NCBI RefSeq assembly: GCF_009557055.1
Contig: NZ_CP045649.1
Span: 1,525,501-1,589,500 of the forward strand
Length of the DNA stretch: 64,000 bases
Direction: 5' to 3'
Origin: Nocardioides sp. dk884
Lineage (GTDB): Bacteria > Actinomycetota > Actinomycetes > Propionibacteriales > Nocardioidaceae
Numbering within the stretch: position 1 is the first letter of the stretch; each line of letters opens with the position of its first letter. Both the position numbers and the translations under genes were made by a program. The notes beneath the pieces were generated by a model that saw nothing but the letters and a program-made list of their open reading frames with translations, had not been told where the DNA came from and made no database searches. Shown one piece after another: positions 58,094-64,000 of this stretch.

Positions 58094-58614
58094 GTGCCCC
58101 GGAGGGGCCCGCGACCACACGGTCCGCCGGACGGCGGCGTTATGCCTATGTGTTCGCAGCCGTCGCGCTGACGGCCTACGTCCTCGACATCGCCACCAAG
58201 GTGCTCGCGGTCGCCGAGCTGCAGGACCGCGACGTCTCCGTCGTCGGTGACGTGCTGGTGCTGCACCTGGTGCGCAACCCGGGCGCGGCGTTCAGCGTCG
58301 GCACGGAGTACACGATGGTGCTCAGCTGCATCGCGATCGTGGCGGTCTGCGTCATCCTCTGGCTCAGCCGGCGCATCGGCGAGATCTGGTGGTCGATCGG
58401 CATGGGGATGCTGCTCGCCGGCGTCGCCGGCAACCTCACCGACCGGCTGCTGCGCGACCCCGGCCCGCTGCGCGGCCATGTCATCGACTTCCTGCAGATC
58501 CCGAACTGGCCGGTCTTCAACGTGGCCGACATGTGCGTCGTGGGCGCTGCGGGTCTGATCATCGTGCAGTCCTTCCGAGGACTGCGCCTGGACGGTACGA
58601 GAATCGAGTCATGA
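58066..58614 (+). CDS. lspA: Lipoprotein signal peptidase II
   Basis: The 182-residue membrane aspartic protease cleaves lipoprotein signal peptides before the lipid-modified Cys. Four membrane helices, with NPGAAFSVG, active-site [21 protein letters not shown] and second Asp in [11 protein letters not shown] at 58066 overlaps the zinc-finger gene by 28 nt; the start is uncertain because no better in-frame start has a clear site. It would process the beta-lactamase lipoprotein. ATGA overlap with rluD. Confidence 0.9.
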   Translation: MQAARGASLSAPEGPATTRSAGRRRYAYVFAAVALTAYVLDIATKVLAVAELQDRDVSVVGDVLVLHLVRNPGAAFSVGTEYTMVLSCIAIVAVCVILWLSRRIGEIWWSIGMGMLLAGVAGNLTDRLLRDPGPLRGHVIDFLQIPNWPVFNVADMCVVGAAGLIIVQSFRGLRLDGTRIES

Positions 58615-59546
58615 ACCACCACGACCACCGCACCCTGCTGGTGCCCGACAGCATGGCCGGCGAGCGCGTCGACGCCGCGATGGCACGGCTCTTCGGCGTC
58701 TCGCGCAGTCGCGCCGCCGACCTGGTCGCCGCCGGACATGTCCGCCTGGACGGGGCCGAGGTCGCCAAGAGCGACCGGGTGCTGCCCGGCGCCGTCCTCG
58801 ACGTCACGATCCCGACCATGGTCGACCCGCTCGAGATCGTCCCCGAGATCGTCGAGGGCATCAAGATCATCCACGACGACGACTCCATCGTGGTGATCGA
58901 CAAGCCGGTCGGCGTCGCCGTGCACCCGTCTCCGGGTTGGAGCGGGCCGACGGTCGTCGGTCACCTCGCCGGCGCCGGTTTCCGGATCGCCACCAGCGGT
59001 GCCTCCGAGCGCCAGGGGATCGTGCAGCGCCTCGACGTCGGGACCTCCGGTGTGATGGTGATCTGCAAGTCCGAGCACGCCTACTCGTTGCTCAAGAACG
59101 CCTTCCGGCACCGCACGGTCTCCAAGACCTACCACGCGCTCGTGCAGGGTCACCCCGACCCGCTGCAGGGCACCGTGGACGCGCCGATCGGGCGCCACCC
59201 GAAGGCCGACTACAAGTTCGCGGTGATGGCCGACGGGCGGCCCAGCGTGACGCACTACGAGACGCTCGAGGCGCACCGGTTCGCCAGCCTGTTGGAGATC
59301 CACCTCGAGACCGGGCGCACCCACCAGATCCGGGTGCACATGGCCGCGCTCAAGCACCCGTGCGTCGCCGACCTGACCTACGGCGCCGACCCGGTGCTGG
59401 CCAAGCGGGTCGGGCTCGAGCGGCAGTGGCTGCACGCCGTACGACTCGGGTTCGAGCACCCCGACACCGGGGAGCACGTGGAGTACGAGTCGTCCTACCC
59501 CGACGACCTCGCCCACGCCCTCGACGTCATCCGTGACGCCAGCTGA
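58611..59546 (+). CDS. rluD: RluA/RluD-type 23S rRNA pseudouridine synthase
   Basis: The 311-residue protein has an N-terminal S4 domain ([31 protein letters not shown]) and the RluA catalytic core with Asp in [16 protein letters not shown] (family HRLDxxTSG with Gln for His), [24 protein letters not shown] and VADLTYG. It sits behind lspA in many bacteria. ATGA coupling. Confidence 0.92.
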   Translation: MNHHDHRTLLVPDSMAGERVDAAMARLFGVSRSRAADLVAAGHVRLDGAEVAKSDRVLPGAVLDVTIPTMVDPLEIVPEIVEGIKIIHDDDSIVVIDKPVGVAVHPSPGWSGPTVVGHLAGAGFRIATSGASERQGIVQRLDVGTSGVMVICKSEHAYSLLKNAFRHRTVSKTYHALVQGHPDPLQGTVDAPIGRHPKADYKFAVMADGRPSVTHYETLEAHRFASLLEIHLETGRTHQIRVHMAALKHPCVADLTYGADPVLAKRVGLERQWLHAVRLGFEHPDTGEHVEYESSYPDDLAHALDVIRDAS

Positions 59547-59997
59547 TCTGCTCCTGAGGCCCGCCGGACCCGAGGACGCCCCGGGCGTCGTCGCGGTGCA
59601 CCTCGCCTCCCGCGCCGCCGCGGTGGCGGCCGGGACGATGCCCCCGGCCGCCCGCCCGGAGGCCGAGGTCCGCCGGTGGCTGACCGAGCGGCTGCGCACC
59701 GACGAGACGTGGGTCGCCGAGGTGGACGGTGAGGTCGTCGGCTACCTGCGCCTGGTCGCCGACTGGATCGACGACCTGTACGTCGCGCCCACGCATGCGA
59801 ACCAGGGGATCGGCGGCCTGCTGCTCGACCTGGCCAAGCAGCGCTGCCCCCACGGCCTGGGTCTGTGGGTCTTCGAGATCAACACCCCCGCCCGCCGCTT
59901 CTACGCACGCCACGGCCTGGTCGAGGTCGAGCACACCGACGGCTCGGACAACGAGGAGCGCCAGCCCGACCTGCGCATGGAGTGGGCACCCGCCTGA
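59533..59997 (+). CDS. GNAT-family N-acetyltransferase
   Basis: The 154-residue protein has the GNAT fold: [20 protein letters not shown] at the N-terminus, [15 protein letters not shown], and the acetyl-CoA loop in [20 protein letters not shown] (Q-x-x-G-x-G/A). The tail ([19 protein letters not shown]) is typical. GTG start overlaps rluD by 14 nt. Substrate unknown. Confidence 0.9.
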   Translation: MTPADLLLRPAGPEDAPGVVAVHLASRAAAVAAGTMPPAARPEAEVRRWLTERLRTDETWVAEVDGEVVGYLRLVADWIDDLYVAPTHANQGIGGLLLDLAKQRCPHGLGLWVFEINTPARRFYARHGLVEVEHTDGSDNEERQPDLRMEWAPA

Positions 59998-60058
59998 CGC
60001 TCGAGACTGCCCCGCGTAGTCGGCGGGTGTCCTGCTGCGGACTTCTCAGTTCCCGGCC

Positions 60059-60283
60059 GCCGGCCCGGCCGCCGCGCGGTCTTGCTGTGCGCCTGGTCCC
60101 ACCCCGGCCGGATCCACTGCGAGGTTGCGTTCGCGATCCTCGCCGGCGCTGCACCGATCCCGGCCAACAGCGGCGAGACCTACGACCGCTACCGGCTCCA
60201 CCGTTACGGAGGCAGCGAGATCCGCCGCTGCCTCGGGCGCTCCATCGCCCACGACCGATCTCTACCGACGCCTCGACAACCGC
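60059..60283 (+). pseudogene. IS110-family transposase remnant (C-terminal part, frameshifted)
   Basis: Pieces of an IS110 (Transposase_20) C-terminus are spread over frames: A-G-P-A-A-A at 60059-60076, then a shift to VLLCAWSHPGRIHCEVAFAIL and AGAAPIPANSGETYDRYRLH, then EIRRCLGRSIAHD, and finally a second shift to DLYRRLDNR. An internal stretch seems deleted between HRYGG and EIRR. It cannot encode a functional protein. Together with the opposite fragment at 61833-62123, it shows an old insertion element around the HNH gene. Confidence 0.75.
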
Positions 60284-60353
60284 CGCCCCTGACTCCTCCA
60301 CCAAACACAGGAGCGTCCGCAGGCTAGGAACCCGGGTCCAGGCAGGGGTGTAG

Positions 60354-60378
60354 CCCCGCCGGCTGGCTGCTGGCGGGG
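60354..60378 (-). terminator. Hairpin terminator for the DUF222/HNH gene
   Basis: Arms CCCCGCCGGC and GCTGGCGGGG (one mismatch) with loop TGGCT, 16 nt beyond the stop at 60394. Confidence 0.65.
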
Positions 60379-60393
60379 TCCGGGGCGGTCGAC

Positions 60394-61707
60394 CTACTCG
60401 TCGGGCGGGTGCGCGGTGACGAGGCGGGTGGTGCTGCGGTCCTTGATGAGGTGCAGCCCGTGCGGCGATCGCCAGAGGTACGTCGTGGCGTCGGTCTTGT
60501 CGTAGGTCCACGCGGTGTGGGTCTTCGCCCGATGGTGGCGCCGGCAGAGCGGGGCGAGGTTGCAGGAGCAGGTCGGGCCCCCGCTCGGTCCCGCGCCGTG
60601 GGCGGTGACGTGGTCGGTGTCGCAGCGCCGGGCCGGCCGCTCACACCACGGGAAGGCGCAGACCTGCTGGGTCAGACGGGTCTGCTCGGTGAGCCGGTCG
60701 GGGACGGCGTAGGCGTCGGTGTGGTGGTGGGCCTCGAGGTCGATGACCGGCTTGACCGTCACCTGCGCGTCGCCGCTGCACCAGTCACGGACCTGGTCGG
60801 TCGACACGATGCTGCGGGTCTCCTCGACATGCGCGATCCCCGCCTCGTCGCGGCTGATCGCTGCGTGGGAGAGGTGGACGTGGATGACGACCTGTCGGGG
60901 CTTGACCACCGAGGCGGCACCGGCACCGTCACCGGCTTCGGCGCGCAGGTCGAAGGCGAGCTGGCGCCGGGCAAGCTCGCCGGCCGCCATCGAGCGCCGC
61001 ACGTCCAGCGACTCGGTGGAACCGAGGGCGACGAGCCCCTCGGCACCCTGCCGGATCGCGGTGTCTAGGTCGATCGCGTCGGCAAGATCGAGGACACCCT
61101 CGACGTGCACGGTGCCGTCGTGGGTGGCCCCGTCGGTGCGCACGTCGAAGCGGCGCCCGTCGGCCGCTTCGAGGCGGTCCTTCTCGGCACCTTCGGGGTC
61201 GAACGTGACCCGGGCCTGGTCGACGAGCCGCTCGATCCCGGCCCAGCTGATCTTCCCGACGAAGGCCGCGAGGTGGCGGTCCAGGAACTCGGCCCCGTCG
61301 AGGGGGAGTGTGGTGGTCAGCTGCGCGAGCCGCCGCGCCTTCCAGAGCGGGACCTTGCCGGCGCGGACCAGCTTCCAGGTGCGCTTGAGCCGGTGGGCCA
61401 GCTCGAGCGCGTCGCTGACCAGCGCCCGGGCGGAGTCGGTGGACATACCGATCGCGGCGCCGAACTCCATGGGCGCGAACTCCGCCACCAGCGGCGTCCC
61501 CTCGCCCGCGAGCGGGACGGCCAGCTCCCCGAACACCAGCCCGCTCGTCGGCGCCTCGGCGACCGACTCCTCGGGATGCATCGACGCCCACACCAGAGCG
61601 GCCTCCAAGACCTCGATCTCCGCCCGCTGGGCCGCAGTCCGGCGGCGCTGTGCGAAGGCCAGCACGGCGGCTGGGGTGTCGCACTCGGGGAGTTCGGGGG
61701 AGGCCAT
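60394..61707 (-). CDS. DUF222 / HNH endonuclease domain protein (13E12 family), SOS-boxed
   Basis: The 437-residue protein has a DUF222 domain and a C-terminal HNH motif (CAFPWCERPARRCDTDHVTAH, CRRHHRAKTHTAW) with the usual zinc cysteines and HNH histidines. It shares architecture with the gene at 5060-6319 but is a diverged copy. ATG at 61707 is set by a TAAGAT box 5 nt upstream. That box touches an SOS-like palindrome (61719-61736), so LexA control is likely, as for some 13E12 genes in M. tuberculosis. It lies between two oppositely oriented IS110 fragments. Substrate unknown. Confidence 0.9.
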   Translation of the reverse strand: MASPELPECDTPAAVLAFAQRRRTAAQRAEIEVLEAALVWASMHPEESVAEAPTSGLVFGELAVPLAGEGTPLVAEFAPMEFGAAIGMSTDSARALVSDALELAHRLKRTWKLVRAGKVPLWKARRLAQLTTTLPLDGAEFLDRHLAAFVGKISWAGIERLVDQARVTFDPEGAEKDRLEAADGRRFDVRTDGATHDGTVHVEGVLDLADAIDLDTAIRQGAEGLVALGSTESLDVRRSMAAGELARRQLAFDLRAEAGDGAGAASVVKPRQVVIHVHLSHAAISRDEAGIAHVEETRSIVSTDQVRDWCSGDAQVTVKPVIDLEAHHHTDAYAVPDRLTEQTRLTQQVCAFPWCERPARRCDTDHVTAHGAGPSGGPTCSCNLAPLCRRHHRAKTHTAWTYDKTDATTYLWRSPHGLHLIKDRSTTRLVTAHPPDE

Positions 61708-61712
61708 GCCTC

Positions 61713-61718
61713 ATCTTA
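61713..61718 (-). promoter_or_regulatory. Leaderless -10 box (TAAGAT) for the HNH gene
   Basis: TAAGAT then 5 nt then ATG at 61707, minus strand; abuts the SOS-like palindrome. Confidence 0.55.
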
Positions 61719-61736
61719 CTCGAACGCACGTTCGAG
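61719..61736. promoter_or_regulatory. SOS-box-like palindrome (LexA site candidate)
   Basis: CTCGAAC-GCAC-GTTCGAG has 7-bp perfect arms containing TCGAAC-N4-GTTCGA, the same arms as at 32418-32435. It directly precedes the -10 box of the HNH gene. Confidence 0.75.
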
Positions 61737-61832
61737 AACAAGGGCTTCTCTGCCGGAAGTTTCCAACCTTCGTGGCAGTGGTCTCGACGAGCTCGACCGA
61801 CGGGGCGGCCGCCGTGCGCACACCACCGGCAG

Positions 61833-62123
61833 CTTCTGGCTGGCGAACCGGTCCCGTATCTGCTGCGGGGCGGCGATGGTCAGGGCGAACAGCTGGTATC
61901 GGGCATCGGTGGCGGTCTTGACTGCGGACCTGCGGGTGCTCAGCAGCGCCGAGAGCGCCTGCCGGGTCCCGCCGACGCGCGGGGTGCACGGCCGGGGCGG
62001 GGGCAGGGCCTCGCGGGCGGCACGGGCCGCCTCTAGGGGGTCGGACTTCGCGTCGTTGCGGCGCTTCGCGCGGACCAGGCGGTCGAGTTTGATGACGACC
62101 AAGACCTCACGCTCGACGGTCAA
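61833..62123 (-). pseudogene. IS110-family transposase remnant (N-terminal part)
   Basis: An open frame resembles the N-terminal half of IS110 DEDD transposases: KLDRLVRAKRRNDAKSDPLE, AARAAREAL, TRQALSALLSTRRSAVKTAT and YQLFALTIAAPQQIRDRF. The first DEDD motif and the C-terminal half are missing, and the frame continues into unrelated sequence. Its orientation is opposite to the fragment at 60059-60283. Bases 62124-62325 hold nothing further that I recognise. Confidence 0.7.
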
Positions 62124-62325
62124 GCTACTGATCAGGCCAGCTACTCAAGCCCGGGCTCGAGCGACGGCCGCTCGCCGGCGCTTGCCGTTGCGCAACGACC
62201 AGAATTCGATCGACGGACCGTCCGGATCGACCCTCCGCCAGCGGACACGCCGGGTGCGCCGACGCACATCTCACACGGCGGAGGAGTGTCGGTGATGCCT
62301 GTCAGGGTGGAGGGCAACGGCACCG

Positions 62326-62331
62326 TAGGGT
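62326..62331 (+). promoter_or_regulatory. Putative -10 box (TAGGGT) for dnaE
   Basis: TAGGGT about 80 nt before the dnaE ATG at 62413 gives a leadered transcript; no clear -35. Confidence 0.35.
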
Positions 62332-62412
62332 GGTGTCCTTCCCGAGGCGACCAGGAGTGGCACGTCGTCGGTTGTCGTCCTTCAGAGCTCGATCCAGGGA
62401 GAGTGCCGCAGC

Positions 62413-64000
62413 ATGAGCGCCGGCTCCGGTGATTCCTTCGTCCACCTGCACGTGCACACCGAGTACTCCATGCTCGATGGTGCGGCCCGGCTCGGGGCGC
62501 TGGCCGAGCGCACCGCGGAGCTCGGCATGCCGGCGATCGCGATGACCGACCACGGCAACGTGTTCGGCGCCTATGAGTTCTACCGCAAGTGCAAGGCGGC
62601 CGACGTCAAGCCGATCATCGGCATCGAGGCCTACTTCGCCCCCAATGTCCCCCGCCAGGAGAAGAAGGGCGTCAGCTTCTACGGCGGCGGCCCCGACGAC
62701 GTCTCGGCGCGCGGTGCCTACACGCACATGACGCTGCTCTCGGAGTCCACCAAGGGCATGCACAACCTGTTCAAGCTGACCACCGGTGCGTGGAGCGACG
62801 GCTACTTCAAGCAGCCGCGCATGGACCGTGCGCTGCTGGCCGAGCACGGCGAGGGCATCATCGGCACCACCGGCTGCCCGTCGGGTGAGATCCAGGTCCA
62901 CCTGCGCCACGGCAACTACGACGCGGCGCGTCAGGTCGCCGGCGACTTCCAAGACATCCTCGGCAAGGAGAACTACTTCCTGGAGCTGATGGACCACGGT
63001 CTCGACATCGAGAACCGGGTCCGCGCCGACCTGCTGCGCCTGGGCCGCGACGTCGGGATCCCGATGATCGCGACCAACGACTCCCACTACGTCATGCGCG
63101 AGGACGCCAAGGCCCAGGAGCACCTGCTCTGCATCAACTCCGGCTCGACGATGGACATCCCGGCCGGTGACGGGCCCGGCCAGCGCTTCGCGTTCTCCGG
63201 CGACGGCTACTACATCAAGAGCCCGGCCGAGATGCGCGAGCTGTGGGTCGACAAGTACGACCTGCGCGAGGCCTGCGACAACACCCTGCTCATCGCCGAG
63301 CGCTGCGAGGTCGAGTTCACCGAGGGCATCGGCACCTACATGCCGCAGTTCCCGGTCCCCGAGGGCGAGACCGAGGACTCCTGGCTCATCAAGGAGGTCA
63401 AGCACGGCCTCGCCCGCCGCTACCCCGGCGGGGTGCCGGAGAAGTCGCGCCAGCAGGCCGACTTCGAGATCGGCGTCATCACCCAGATGGGCTTCTCGGG
63501 CTACTTCCTCGTCGTCGCCGACTTCATCAACTGGGCCAAGGAGAACGGCATCCGCGTCGGGCCGGGCCGTGGCTCCGGTGCGGGCTCGATGGTCGCCTAC
63601 GCGATGCGGATCACCGACCTCGACCCGCTCGAGCACGGACTGATCTTCGAGCGCTTCCTCAACCCCGACCGCGTCTCGATGCCCGACTTCGACATCGACT
63701 TCGACGAGCGTCGGCGCAGCGAGGTGATCCGCTACGTCACCGACAAGTACGGCGACGACCGGGTGAGCTACATCATCACCTACGGCACCATCAAGGCGAA
63801 GCAGGCCGTCAAGGACTCCAGCCGCATCCTCGGCTACCCGTTCGCGATGGGCGACAAGATCACCAAGGCCATGCCGGCCGCGGTGATGGGCAAGGACGTC
63901 CCGCTCCAGGAGATCTTCGACCCCGAGCACAAGCGCTACTCCGAGGGCGGCGAGTTCCGCGCGCTCTACGACGCCGAGGCCGACGTACGCCGCGTGGTGG
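62413..64000 (+). CDS. dnaE: DNA polymerase III alpha subunit (5' part, runs off window)
   Basis: The first 529 codons of the replicative polymerase are present. A PHP domain (about residues 8-280) opens with FVHLHVHTEYSMLDGAARL and AIAMTDHGNVFGAYEFY. The polymerase palm begins with GFSGYFLVVADFINWAKENG, GPGRGSGAGSMVAY, and the catalytic aspartates in PDFDIDFDERRR (about 424). The PHP histidines are kept, so it may proofread as in mycobacterial DnaE1. Length and start M-S-A-G-S-G-D-S-F-V-H-L-H-V-H-T-E-Y-S-M indicate DnaE1, not DnaE2. Confidence 0.95.
   Translation, partial: MSAGSGDSFVHLHVHTEYSMLDGAARLGALAERTAELGMPAIAMTDHGNVFGAYEFYRKCKAADVKPIIGIEAYFAPNVPRQEKKGVSFYGGGPDDVSARGAYTHMTLLSESTKGMHNLFKLTTGAWSDGYFKQPRMDRALLAEHGEGIIGTTGCPSGEIQVHLRHGNYDAARQVAGDFQDILGKENYFLELMDHGLDIENRVRADLLRLGRDVGIPMIATNDSHYVMREDAKAQEHLLCINSGSTMDIPAGDGPGQRFAFSGDGYYIKSPAEMRELWVDKYDLREACDNTLLIAERCEVEFTEGIGTYMPQFPVPEGETEDSWLIKEVKHGLARRYPGGVPEKSRQQADFEIGVITQMGFSGYFLVVADFINWAKENGIRVGPGRGSGAGSMVAYAMRITDLDPLEHGLIFERFLNPDRVSMPDFDIDFDERRRSEVIRYVTDKYGDDRVSYIITYGTIKAKQAVKDSSRILGYPFAMGDKITKAMPAAVMGKDVPLQEIFDPEHKRYSEGGEFRALYDAEADVRRVV

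Noticed and set aside
60082..60327. 81-codon plus-strand ORF as a small real gene
   Set aside because: Its readable part is IS110 transposase C-terminal sequence with frameshifts at both ends.

Overview
This 64 kb window is high-GC, densely coded chromosome from an actinobacterium, most likely Nocardioides or a close relative in the Propionibacteriales. Pointers are: no ftsA between ftsQ and ftsZ; the string ftsZ-pgeF-yggS-sepF-yggT-divIVA; class II DAHP synthase, PknL-type PASTA kinase, Rv2175c-like protein, prenyl synthase and metF lying beside the dcw cluster as in Mycobacterium and Streptomyces; two 13E12-type DUF222/HNH genes; and many genes whose start codon sits about 6 nt after a TANNNT -10 box (leaderless transcription). 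I saw no rRNA, tRNA or CRISPR array.

Layout. 1-4.1 kb: tail of a histidine kinase with its LuxR-type response regulator and small conserved genes. 4.1-13.2 kb: class A beta-lactamase lipoprotein, DUF222/HNH gene, hydrolase, SigJ-like ECF factor, SDR/MarR divergon with two matching palindromes, glpK, DUF1028 protein. 13.3-17.6 kb: pfkA, then a minus-strand operon of murL, murD2 and an unrecognised third gene. 17.8-34.4 kb: APC permease, two unrelated DAHP synthases, threonine aldolase, nfo, MOSC protein, PknL/Rv2175c pair, prenyl synthase, metF, CrtI-like oxidase, ArsC-like and YbaK-like proteins, a HEPN protein behind an SOS-like palindrome, a methyltransferase and a DUF3040 protein. 34.4-39.1 kb: MoxR-DUF58-transglutaminase operon on the minus strand. 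39.5-59.5 kb: dcw cluster (mraZ, small membrane protein, rsmH, ftsL, ftsI, murE, [45-codon ORF where murF is expected], mraY, a degenerate murD, ftsW, murG, murC, ftsQ, ftsZ), continuing to pgeF, yggS, sepF, yggT, divIVA, a TraR/DksA zinc-finger protein with a Lys/Ala tail, lspA and rluD. 59.5-64 kb: GNAT gene, two IS110 transposase remnants around an SOS-boxed DUF222/HNH gene, and the 5' part of dnaE.

The central observation is a rewired D-glutamate step of peptidoglycan synthesis. The murD in the dcw cluster is an uninterrupted frame, but its ATP-binding loop has lost the GKT/GKS core, its other active-site motifs are gone and the third domain is missing. About 30 kb away lie an intact MurD2-type ligase and MurL, the pair known from Xanthomonas oryzae to add L-Glu to UDP-MurNAc-L-Ala and then epimerise it. 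Together these suggest that MurD2/MurL has replaced MurD, with the old MurD kept as a pseudoenzyme. murF is also absent from its usual place. A third gene 8 nt behind murD2 has no recognised function and is a candidate new member of the pathway.
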